From contig NZ_LAZU01000053.1 in assembly GCF_000987955.1 (NCBI RefSeq), forward strand, positions 62,001 through 126,000: 64,000 bases of DNA. The letters run 5' to 3'. The stretch's first letter is position 1, and each line of letters begins with the position of its first letter. The position numbers and the translations under genes are program-made. This stretch comes from Paenibacillus sp. DMB20 (GTDB lineage: Bacteria; Bacillota; Bacilli; Paenibacillales; Paenibacillaceae). The notes beneath the pieces were generated by a model. That model did no database searches. It was not told where the DNA came from and saw nothing but the letters and a program-made list of their open reading frames with translations. Shown here in pieces: positions 1 to 7,329 of this stretch.

Positions 1-1
1 T

Positions 2-535
2 CTCATACTTCTCGACATTATGCTTCCGCACGAAGACGGGTTTTCCATTTGCAGCCGCATTCGTTCGCAAACGGATTGTCCCATCTTATTTCTGACGGCC
101 AAGAACGGGAATGACGATGTTTTAAACGGGTTATCCATCGGCGGAGACGATTACATCACCAAGCCGTTCAACCTTGCCCAGCTGCGGGCGCGCATTGCTG
201 CCCATTTACGGCGGGAGCAGCGCGCACCCGTTCGGCGAATGTATCGCGGGGCGTTCAGCTTTGATTTGGCGGGTAAAATGCTTTTTTGCGGCAACGAGCA
301 AGTCCCCTTAACCAAAAGCGAATATGCGATTTGCGAAACGCTTGCGCGTCACGCCGGATTTGTATACTCCCGGGAACAGCTGTTGGAGGCCGTTTTCGGA
401 TGCGGCAGCGATTCGGATACCGCCGCGATCACGGAGCATGTCAAAAATTTGCGCAGCAAGCTGGCCGTGTTTGACGGGGTACCGATAGAAACCGTTTGGG
501 GAATCGGATATAAATGGAAAAGCGAAAAGGAATAG
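2..535 (+). CDS. OmpR/PhoB-type response regulator, 5' end outside window
   Basis: DNA-binding response regulator of a two-component system. The frame is open from base 2 and reads LILLDIMLPHEDGF before the first ATG, so the gene starts upstream of the window; the Asp of LLDIMLP (bases 14-16) is the expected phospho-acceptor. The receiver Lys is in the YITKPF motif. A winged-helix output domain follows (LTKSEYAICETLARH through VWGIGYKW), which fixes the OmpR subclass. It overlaps the kinase gene by 22 bases, so the two are translationally coupled. The kinase type resembles those next to lantibiotic or bacitracin ABC exporters, but no such exporter is visible here and the stimulus is unknown. 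Confidence 0.93.
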   Translation, partial: LILLDIMLPHEDGFSICSRIRSQTDCPILFLTAKNGNDDVLNGLSIGGDDYITKPFNLAQLRARIAAHLRREQRAPVRRMYRGAFSFDLAGKMLFCGNEQVPLTKSEYAICETLARHAGFVYSREQLLEAVFGCGSDSDTAAITEHVKNLRSKLAVFDGVPIETVWGIGYKWKSEKE

Positions 536-1881
536 GCCTGTTATCCTTACTGTTGCGGTATGTGCTGATCTGCGGAGGGCTTTCCGCGGTATTTGTGGGT
601 TTATGGTGGGGCGCGATAACCGTCTCCATAAAGAACGGATTTGTTTTACCCGCTAACACGGCTGAACGCCAAGCCCAGCAAGCCCTTGTACGGCTGCAGG
701 AAAAGGGCGTATTTGATAAGACGCTGGTGCCGCCGTTATCCGATTACGCGTTGTTTGCAAGCGATGGGACATTGATCGAAACTTCCCTTGCCGGTAACAG
801 TGGCGGCCTGGAAGATGCAAAGCATTATGCATTGACCGGTGAGAATGGAATCTTCCGCTATCATGCAGCGACAAAGCTGGACGGCAAAACTTGCGTCCTG
901 CAGTATCGGTTTCAGATGCCATACGCGTCCGAGACGCTGAGAAAAATACTGCCGGAGTTCCAAACGCTCAATACGCTCAGCCTTATTTTACTCATTCTGA
1001 TTGTATTCATTGTCGTTACCCGGCATTATGTCCGTGTATTTAAACGTTGCATTGCGCCGCTGGAGGAAGCTGCCAAGCAGATGGCTGCCGGCGATCTTGA
1101 AAGCTCGTTCATGACCTCCGGTATCCGGGAATATGACGCGGTATTGAGTTCCATGGACCATCTCAGGTCCACGCTAAAGCAGTCATTGCTGGACCAATGG
1201 AACATGGAGCACAGCCGTGCCGCGCAAATCACTGCGCTTGCGCATGATCTAAAGACCCCGCTCACCGTCATTGACGGCAATGCGCAGCTGCTTGAAGAAT
1301 CCAATCTTACCCGAGAACAACAGCATTGCCTGAACGCTATTTTGCGCAATGTGCAATCGGCACAGAACTACGTAAATGCACTCAAACAGTTATCGCACCC
1401 CGAGGGCAGCGTTTTGAATGAAAAAGAAGGGGTGGACGGAAACCGTTTTGTGGACGGGGTTCGGAAGAATGCGGAAGAGATTTGTCATGTTTGCGGAGTG
1501 GCGCTGGACTTTGGTGCGGATAGCGATATCCCATCGCTTTATATCTTGGTGCAGGAAGTACAGCGCGCAATTAGCAACATTATTGATAATGCCGTGGAAC
1601 GTACCCCCGAAAATGGAACCGTACGCATCATTTGCCGATGGGAGGAACCTTACCTTACCATTGCCGTGGAGGATGAGGGGCCGGGATTTACGGACAAGTC
1701 TTTAAAGCATGCAACGGAGCTGTTTTATACCGATAATGAGAGCCGCACGTTGAACGGGCATGTGGGGATTGGCCTTACCTTTGCCAGCAGCGTGGCGCGT
1801 CATCATCGCGGAGAATTGACGCTGGGCAACACCGCAAAAGGGCACGGATGGGTATGCTTGAAGCTGCTCTGTTCAGTTTAG
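514..1881 (+). CDS. Sensor histidine kinase (HAMP-type), partner of the upstream regulator
   Basis: Membrane-bound sensor kinase of 455 residues. Two membrane segments (about residues 9-38 and 153-172) flank an extracytoplasmic stretch of roughly 115 residues. A HAMP-like linker follows, then the H-box ALAHDLKTPLT with the phosphorylatable His near residue 244, the N-box SNIIDNAVERTP, and the G-boxes VEDEGPGF and GHVGIGLTFASS. The HDLKTP form of the H-box is common in kinases linked to cell-envelope or lantibiotic stress; that is an inference only. The start overlaps the regulator gene. The gene appears complete. Confidence 0.93.
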   Translation: MEKRKGIGLLSLLLRYVLICGGLSAVFVGLWWGAITVSIKNGFVLPANTAERQAQQALVRLQEKGVFDKTLVPPLSDYALFASDGTLIETSLAGNSGGLEDAKHYALTGENGIFRYHAATKLDGKTCVLQYRFQMPYASETLRKILPEFQTLNTLSLILLILIVFIVVTRHYVRVFKRCIAPLEEAAKQMAAGDLESSFMTSGIREYDAVLSSMDHLRSTLKQSLLDQWNMEHSRAAQITALAHDLKTPLTVIDGNAQLLEESNLTREQQHCLNAILRNVQSAQNYVNALKQLSHPEGSVLNEKEGVDGNRFVDGVRKNAEEICHVCGVALDFGADSDIPSLYILVQEVQRAISNIIDNAVERTPENGTVRIICRWEEPYLTIAVEDEGPGFTDKSLKHATELFYTDNESRTLNGHVGIGLTFASSVARHHRGELTLGNTAKGHGWVCLKLLCSV

Positions 1882-2030
1882 GGTTTGGATGGAAATGCAA
1901 TTACATAATTATTTGCCCCTTCAGCAAATTCAAATGATGCATGGGGAGAGATACTGTCGTTCAAATTATCATTTATTCGTAACATATCCAATAATTTCAT
2001 TTTGGGATACTCTAATACAAGCCACACAAA

Positions 2031-2075
2031 AAAGCACCTTGAGCAGAAAAAAATATATCTGTTCGGAGGTGCTTT
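2031..2075 (-). terminator. Terminator of hemQ
   Basis: On the minus strand AAAGCACC pairs with GGTGCTTT across an A+T-rich loop that also contains a CAG/CTG pair, followed by a T run. It sits about 30 bases past the hemQ stop codon. Confidence 0.6.
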
Positions 2076-2106
2076 ATCGTTTTGCACTTATAGCAGGATA
2101 CGGATT

Positions 2107-2856
2107 TTATACTTTCATCAGCAACGTGAAAGCCTCAGGCTCCAGCAGGTTGCCGACATAGAAAGGCCCGAACTCGCCGAAGCGCGCGCTGACTTCGTCA
2201 AACCGCATTTCGTACACGAGCTTTTTGAAATGAAGCGCATCATCCGAGAAGAGCGTGACGCCCCATTCCCAATCGTCAAAGCCGACCGAGCCCGTAATGA
2301 TCTGCTTGACCTTGCCCGCGTAACCGCGTCCGATCATGCCATGGCTGTGCATCATGGTACGGCGGTCTTCCATGCTGAGCATGTACCAGTTGTCCGTGAG
2401 ATCGCGCTTTTTGTTCATCGGATAGAAGCAGATGTGCTTGGATTTCGGCAGCTGCGGCTTCAGACGCGCGATCACATGCGGGTTCTCCATCGGGTCGCCG
2501 CCGGAGGAGCCGGCCAAATAATTGCTCAATTCAACGATGCTGACATAGGAATACGCTTTGGTTGTATACTTGGCAAACGTCGTTTTGTTAAAGGCGTTTT
2601 CGATGGCGTTCAACTCTTCAAGGGTTTCCCGCAGATGCATGAATACAATATCCGCTTTTTGACCCACGATGGTGTAGATCGCCGTGCTTCCTTGTTTGGA
2701 TTCCTCCACCCGGTTCCACTCTTCGAGGAACTCGTTCAGCTCGTCCAACGCGACGGCGCGCTCTTCGTCATCCGCAGCTTTCCAGGCCGGCCAGTTGATC
2801 GAACGGAAATCATGCAGTGCATACCAGCCTTCCAGCGTCATGGCGGCTTCGTTCAT
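2107..2856 (-). CDS. hemQ: Coproheme decarboxylase HemQ
   Basis: Final enzyme of the coproporphyrin-dependent haem pathway of Firmicutes: oxidative decarboxylation of Fe-coproporphyrin III to protohaem. 249 residues, the normal length of the chlorite-dismutase-fold family. Key residues fall at the positions known from Bacillales HemQ: Tyr145 and Lys149 in FYPMNKKR, proximal haem ligand His172 in MMHSHGMIGR, and Gln185. GGGAG lies just upstream of the ATG. The gene stands alone and is transcribed away from yuiB. The long plus-strand ORF covering the same DNA (about 2002-3000) is an antisense shadow. Confidence 0.96.
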   Translation of the reverse strand: MNEAAMTLEGWYALHDFRSINWPAWKAADDEERAVALDELNEFLEEWNRVEESKQGSTAIYTIVGQKADIVFMHLRETLEELNAIENAFNKTTFAKYTTKAYSYVSIVELSNYLAGSSGGDPMENPHVIARLKPQLPKSKHICFYPMNKKRDLTDNWYMLSMEDRRTMMHSHGMIGRGYAGKVKQIITGSVGFDDWEWGVTLFSDDALHFKKLVYEMRFDEVSARFGEFGPFYVGNLLEPEAFTLLMKV

Positions 2857-3099
2857 ATGATCACTCCCAAATCAATTGTATTATGCGCTAATTTCAAACG
2901 GATGAACCGCTTGCTTATATCTACCCTTCATTGTAGCGAACCGGGGGGCTTAGGGCAAACGCCGACACAATCTATTCACGGAATGTTCGTTGATATGTGA
3001 CATTTTTTTTAGTAAACTATCTACTAGCCCGTTCGCATGTGCTCTTCTTCATAGTCATAGAGGAAGCTGCCGGCAGCGGCGGTGATGAAGAAGAGGTGA

Positions 3100-3408
3100 A
3101 TGGCTACAATGCTGCAGTTTATTCCCGTGGTTGTGCTGATGATATTATTTTTTGTTATGATGTTCGGCATCGGATTTATATTGAACATGCTGATGAAAAC
3201 GACTTGGTTTCCCTGCTACCTGTTCGTCATCGTGATTTTGCCGGTTGTCGTCTACAGCTTGTGGAACCGCGATCAAATGACGCTTTTGGCGCACTTGGGT
3301 TCATTCCAGCTGGTGGATTATCTGACAGGTTTGGCCGGCCTTGCAGGGGCGTTCTTGAGCGGGTGGACCATCAAAACGCTGCGCATCAAAGGCTTTAAAA
3401 TGTTTTAA
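3100..3408 (+). CDS. YuiB-like small membrane protein
   Basis: 102 residues with two or three hydrophobic segments (about residues 7-30, 38-53 and 72-93), so an integral membrane protein. It resembles B. subtilis YuiB, a conserved Bacillales membrane protein of unknown function. The ATG is preceded at good spacing by GAAGAAGAGGTGA. A hairpin with T run 230 bases downstream could end the transcript. No function can be stated. Confidence 0.8.
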   Translation: MATMLQFIPVVVLMILFFVMMFGIGFILNMLMKTTWFPCYLFVIVILPVVVYSLWNRDQMTLLAHLGSFQLVDYLTGLAGLAGAFLSGWTIKTLRIKGFKMF

Positions 3409-3410
3409 AG

Positions 3411-3585
3411 GTTGTTGAAAAAGTCATCTTTTGATCACGAAGAAAATCCAGGCAAGTGGAATCGACATCGAATCTTGAATTCAGCCGGGCCTTTCGATGC
3501 TCACGTAGGGTTACCCTACGCTCCGCTTCTCAGTCCCTAGCTTTATTCAACCTTCTTGGTGCTGAAAACCTGACTTTTTGAACTT
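3411..3585. repeat. MITE-like imperfect palindromic element (about 175 bp)
   Basis: The ends are inverted copies of each other: GTTGAAAAAGTCA at 3414-3426 and TGACTTTTTGAAC at 3571-3583, with similarity continuing about 30 bases inward. The centre carries the palindrome CGTAGGGTTACCCTACG. No coding potential. The last 20 bases recur at 36465-36484. Together with the other repeat at 3821 it fills the gene-free gap between yuiB and dnaB. Confidence 0.6.
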
Positions 3586-3638
3586 TTATTATGAAGAGGT
3601 TGTTCAAAAAGTGCTTCATGCATGATGTAAAACATCGG

Positions 3639-3668
3639 CGGCTCTCCCTGAACGGGCGAGTCGTTTTT
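3639..3668 (+). terminator. Terminator-like hairpin upstream of dnaB
   Basis: CGGCTCTCCC and GGGCGAGTCG pair around TGAAC, followed by TTTTTG and a second T run. Probably ends transcription from yuiB. Confidence 0.6.
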
Positions 3669-3820
3669 GTTGCTTTTTTGAAAAAAATTCATCGCCCGTT
3701 TCCATAAAAATAGAGGGATTTAACAGATTTGCGGTCTTCTTTTTATGATAGAATAGAGGCAGTCTATTTTTTAGAATATATAAAAGTGTAAGTTTTTAAT
3801 TACACTGGCTTGTATTTGTC

Positions 3821-3867
3821 GCAGAAACGCCATCGTCCGCTTCAAAGGACGACGGAGCCGTTTCTGC
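3821..3867. repeat. Palindromic intergenic repeat, copy 1
   Basis: GCAGAAACG (3821-3829) pairs with CGTTTCTGC (3859-3867), and inside it TCGTCC pairs with GGACGA. A related sequence with the same left arm lies at 54701 and a weaker one near 26011. It may form a hairpin in the dnaB leader. Confidence 0.5.
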
Positions 3868-3894
3868 TCGGACGACAGGGAAGGAGCTATCAAC

Positions 3895-5352
3895 ATGCGC
3901 ATGACTAATTTTTTGCATTTTACCGAAAACCACCGTTACTGCGTATACCGCGACTTCTGCCTGAGCGGCTTGGACGAAAAAATGCTCATTTCCATATATC
4001 AACCGATGGTTGGCGCTTTTGCGGTCAGTTTGTACCGGCTTCTCGCCATGCATGTGCCGGGTGAGAAGGTCGGCTACTCGAATATCGACCAGCAGCGCCG
4101 ATTGTTCTTAACGCTGGGGCTTGAACCCAGTGAAAAAGGGCGCCGATACCTGATCGAACAGACCTCGAAGCTGGAGGCCGTCGGGCTGCTTCAAACGAGC
4201 CGCATGTATGTCCTGGAGACGGATGACTATGTGTATGAATATGAGCTTCAGCCTCCGCTTTCTCCATCGGATTTTTTCAATACCCAGCATCTCACGCTCC
4301 TGCTCCGCGACAAGGTCGGCAAATTCGCCGTACTGGCTCTTCGTGAGCAATTGTGGAGCAAGGAGCCCCAGGAATGGTCGGGAATATCGCTCAACAAAGA
4401 GAATATATCGGTTCCGTTCTACGATATTTTTGAGCTGAATACCCACGTGATCGATTATGAGCTGGAGCAGGCGCTGACCGAAGTGGAAACCCCGCGGAAA
4501 CAGGCCGTACCGGTTATGCCTCAGGGGGATGGGCTGAATTATGCCGACATTATTTTGAGATTTCCGCGCGAGTCCAAAAACCGGGTGTTCGTGGAGCGCT
4601 TGAGGTATGACCATGAACAGATGGGAATTGTGAATTACGTGGTGCGCAAGTACGATCTGAGCGTCCAGGATATATGCCGCCTGCTTGATGAGGACGGTAT
4701 TTTCTCCGGTCAGGGCGAGGTGATGCTGGATGATCTCCAGCATAAGGCGAGCCTTCATTTCCGGCAGGGCATGAAGCTTCAGGAGAAGAGGCAGATTACG
4801 GCCGGGAAAGTGGTGGCCCTTCATCAGGAACTAAACGGAGAGTCCGCCGAGCCTGCCGAGGAACATGCCGTTCAGATGGAGTATTACGTGGAGGTCCCTG
4901 CCCAGTTCCAGTCCAAGTGCGATATTCACCAATATAATATGATGCTCCGGAACGAGCCGTATACGAAGCTGCTTCAGACGTTCTTTCCCGGCACGGTGCC
5001 CGCGCACTTCATGGATATGTTTGAAAAAATCGATCTAAGCTACAAGCTTCCGGGCGAAGTGATCAATGTGTTGATTCATTACCTGATGTCGTTAATCGCA
5101 TCGGGAGGAGATCAGCGGATCAACCGCAATTTTGTAGAGGCCATTGCTTCCAATATGCTGCTGAAGCAGGTTGACAGTTACGAGAAAGCCGTCCAGTATA
5201 TCCGCGATCAGGCCAAAACGAAAGGCAGGCAGGCCACAGCCGCTTCGCGCACGCGTACATACGCCAAGGGCGGAAAGGTGAAGCCGGACATTCCGGTGGC
5301 GCAGGAGTCCGCCCAAGGCGAGACCGTTACGGAAGAGGAGTTCGAAGAATGA
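3895..5352 (+). CDS. dnaB: Replication initiation and membrane attachment protein DnaB
   Basis: Firmicute-type DnaB (not the helicase): with DnaD and DnaI it loads the replicative helicase during initiation and PriA-dependent restart, and tethers the origin to the membrane. 485 residues, usual for the family. The N-terminal winged-helix region begins FLHFTENHRYCVYRDFCLSG, and the C-terminal DnaB/DnaD-type domain contains YDLSVQDICRLLDEDGI and VLIHYLMSL. GGAAGGAG precedes the ATG. dnaI follows 83 bases downstream, the conserved Bacillales arrangement. Confidence 0.93.
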   Translation: MRMTNFLHFTENHRYCVYRDFCLSGLDEKMLISIYQPMVGAFAVSLYRLLAMHVPGEKVGYSNIDQQRRLFLTLGLEPSEKGRRYLIEQTSKLEAVGLLQTSRMYVLETDDYVYEYELQPPLSPSDFFNTQHLTLLLRDKVGKFAVLALREQLWSKEPQEWSGISLNKENISVPFYDIFELNTHVIDYELEQALTEVETPRKQAVPVMPQGDGLNYADIILRFPRESKNRVFVERLRYDHEQMGIVNYVVRKYDLSVQDICRLLDEDGIFSGQGEVMLDDLQHKASLHFRQGMKLQEKRQITAGKVVALHQELNGESAEPAEEHAVQMEYYVEVPAQFQSKCDIHQYNMMLRNEPYTKLLQTFFPGTVPAHFMDMFEKIDLSYKLPGEVINVLIHYLMSLIASGGDQRINRNFVEAIASNMLLKQVDSYEKAVQYIRDQAKTKGRQATAASRTRTYAKGGKVKPDIPVAQESAQGETVTEEEFEE

Positions 5353-5435
5353 TGAGGCTGGCTGCCGAGATGCAGGCAAGCAAAAAGAGAGGCGTGTAAG
5401 GAGACGAGACGCTCTTAAGAAAGGAAGGTGGGCCC

Positions 5436-6389
5436 ATGGAATCTCTTGGTGAAGTGCTGGAAAACATGAAAAGTCCGGCCTTCCGCCGTCGTTCGGATGA
5501 GATTGCGGAGAATTTGCTGCAGCATCCTTTAATCCGCAGCTTAAGGGCGGAGCATCCGGAGCTGGATGAACGGGTACTGAAGACGAACTTGAGCCGTCTT
5601 TACCAATACGTCGGCGATCATTCGAACTGTGAACACTGTCCCGGACTTGAGCGGTGCCCGAATGATTTTCAAGGCCATTACAGCAAGCTGGAAGTGCAGC
5701 GCGTGAACGGCTCTCCGGAAATATACGAGCGCAAAGCGCCTTGTTCCCTCCAAATCGCCAAAATCAACGAAGACCAAATACGGAAGCGGGTTCGCAGCTT
5801 TTACGTGGATGAACGGGCGTTGAATGAAGGTTATGACGAAGTGGAGATTATGGCTAAAGACCTGCGCCGCGCCCCGGCCGTGCACCAGGTTTTCCGATAC
5901 ATCCGGGATACGAAGGAGAACGGTTTGTCCCCGCGGGGGCTGTATTTGACGGGATCATTCGGGACGGGGAAAACCTTCCTGATGTGCTACCTCCTGCATG
6001 AGCTTGCGAAAGACGGCTACACCGGCGTCATCGTGTATATGCCGGACTTTGTGGAGGATTTGAAGGTGATGATGCAGGACGGTGCCAAGCTGAAGGATAC
6101 GGTAGAAACCATGAAGCAGTGCGACCTGCTCATTTTTGACGATATCGGGGCGGAAAATCTGAATCCGTGGGTACGCGACCATGTGCTTGGCTCTATTCTC
6201 AATTACCGCATGAACCGGAAGCCGACGTTTTACACATCTAACTATCATCTTGACCATTTGGAGAAACATTTGAGCTTTACGAGCAAGGATGGCGAGGAAA
6301 ACCACAAAGGGCAGCGCCTGATGAACCGGATATCTCCGTTCGTGGACGTTGTCCAGCTGTTTGGCGAAAATCAGCGCGGAAAAGTATAG
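5436..6389 (+). CDS. dnaI: Primosomal protein DnaI, helicase loader
   Basis: AAA+ ATPase that loads the replicative helicase. 317 residues. The N-terminal helicase-binding domain carries a Cys cluster (CEHCPGLERCP, about residues 66-76) and later APCSL, consistent with the zinc site known in DnaI. The C-terminal ATPase domain has Walker A GSFGTGKTF near residue 172 and Walker B LLIFDDIGAE; sensor I is in TFYTSNYHL. GGAAGGTGGG precedes the ATG. It forms an operon with dnaB and is followed by two hairpins. Confidence 0.95.
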   Translation: MESLGEVLENMKSPAFRRRSDEIAENLLQHPLIRSLRAEHPELDERVLKTNLSRLYQYVGDHSNCEHCPGLERCPNDFQGHYSKLEVQRVNGSPEIYERKAPCSLQIAKINEDQIRKRVRSFYVDERALNEGYDEVEIMAKDLRRAPAVHQVFRYIRDTKENGLSPRGLYLTGSFGTGKTFLMCYLLHELAKDGYTGVIVYMPDFVEDLKVMMQDGAKLKDTVETMKQCDLLIFDDIGAENLNPWVRDHVLGSILNYRMNRKPTFYTSNYHLDHLEKHLSFTSKDGEENHKGQRLMNRISPFVDVVQLFGENQRGKV

Positions 6390-6420
6390 GGATTTCGATT
6401 CGCAATAAAATAATAAAAAA

Positions 6421-6441
6421 CAACCGGCCGCAGGCCGGTTG
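6421..6441. terminator. Hairpin after dnaI
   Basis: CAACCGGCC-GCA-GGCCGGTTG, with a preceding A run that reads as a T run on the minus strand. It could act for the minus-strand small gene and limit dnaI read-through. Confidence 0.65.
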
Positions 6442-6449
6442 CTCAAAAT

Positions 6450-6494
6450 AAAGAAGCGGTGCCGTCCTTTGAACAGGATAGGCACCGCTTCTTT
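6450..6494. terminator. Bidirectional terminator between dnaI and the small membrane gene
   Basis: AAAGAAGCGGTGCC pairs perfectly with GGCACCGCTTCTTT around a 17-base loop. It lies between convergent genes. Confidence 0.75.
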
Positions 6495-6513
6495 CTGCGT
6501 GCTCATAGGAGCA

Positions 6514-6669
6514 TTAGCTTATGATGAACTTAACAATGACCAATGCGAAGAAGATGACGAACATGAAGCCGAACATGCCCAGAAAGCCAAACGTCGTATC
6601 GAAAAAGTCATTGCGCGGTTCTTCATTGATATGCTCCCGAGGATCTGCCGCGTGCACGTTAACATCCAT
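6514..6669 (-). CDS. Small membrane protein, YqzM-like
   Basis: A 51-residue protein read on the minus strand. It starts MDVNVHAADPREHINEEPRN and ends in a single hydrophobic segment (about residues 28-50, FLGMFGFMFVIFFALVIVKF). GAGGAGG lies 7 bases before the ATG, strong support that it is translated. The charged N-terminus, length and single C-terminal membrane helix resemble the YqzM family of Bacillales, whose function is unknown; that naming is from memory and not verified. Confidence 0.75.
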   Translation of the reverse strand: MDVNVHAADPREHINEEPRNDFFDTTFGFLGMFGFMFVIFFALVIVKFIIS

Positions 6670-6802
6670 GATGCTGCCTCCTCAAACTTCCGTGTGATCC
6701 TGTTCATTGACAAGATCGCCCGGTTTGTTACTTGTAGTATACCCAATAGGCAATTCATTTGTAAAGAATGGTTGGGAGGGCCAAACCAAAGGCATGTACT
6801 AT

Positions 6803-6832
6803 TTCACTTTAAGCTTACGGATGTGGTATACT
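6803..6832 (+). promoter_or_regulatory. Probable SigA promoter of trxA
   Basis: Extended -10 TGGTATACT (TATACT at 6827-6832) with TTCACT 18 bases upstream. It ends 69 bases before the trxA start. Confidence 0.45.
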
Positions 6833-6901
6833 ATGGTGGTCAGCTTAGACATAATAGTTTAGGCACATATATGTGACATTCCTGTAAGGAGGAGAAAACT
6901 C

Positions 6902-7219
6902 ATGGCTATCGTGAATGTATCCGATCAAACCTTTTCCACCGAAGTGGAAGGTCAAGGAACGGTTTTAGTTGACTTCTGGGCGCCTTGGTGCGGTCCTTGT
7001 AAAATGCTTGCTCCGATTTTGGATGAATTGTCCCAAGAGCTCGGCGATGACGTGAAAATCGCAAAGGTAAACGTGGATGAGAATCCCGAATCCGCATCCC
7101 GCTTTGGCGTGATGAGCATCCCGACGATGATCTTCTTTAAAGACGGCCAGCCTGTCGATAAAGTTGTGGGCCTCAACTCCAAAGAAGCCCTGAAAGGCAT
7201 TATCGCAAAACATCAGTAA
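6902..7219 (+). CDS. trxA: Thioredoxin
   Basis: Cytoplasmic thiol-disulfide reductant of 105 residues, full family length. The active site WCGPC has its cysteines at residues 30 and 33, preceded by VLVDFWAP, and the cis-Pro loop is SIPTM. GGAGGAG lies upstream of the ATG. It is monocistronic or weakly linked to uvrC, with a small hairpin between them. Confidence 0.98.
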   Translation: MAIVNVSDQTFSTEVEGQGTVLVDFWAPWCGPCKMLAPILDELSQELGDDVKIAKVNVDENPESASRFGVMSIPTMIFFKDGQPVDKVVGLNSKEALKGIIAKHQ

Positions 7220-7251
7220 GCATCTTTATTATAGGATGTCGTGTCCCATAC

Positions 7252-7284
7252 AGCGCCTTCGGTTTTCGTGCCGGAGGCGCTTTG
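7252..7284 (+). terminator. Hairpin between trxA and uvrC
   Basis: AGCGCCTTCGG pairs with CCGGAGGCGCT (one G-T pair) over an 8-base loop. Only a short T run follows, so termination may be partial. Confidence 0.5.
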
Positions 7285-7329
7285 TGCGGTTGCGTCGGTA
7301 ACCAGTTCCCCCGAGAGAGGAGGAGAAGG

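Noticed and set aside
2002..3000. Plus-strand ORF of 332 codons over hemQ
   Set aside because: It lies antisense to the clearly conserved hemQ gene, has no ribosome site and unnatural composition.
7282..7329. TTG start giving a longer UvrC
   Set aside because: It lies at the trxA hairpin and lacks a ribosome site, while ATG 7330 has a very strong one.
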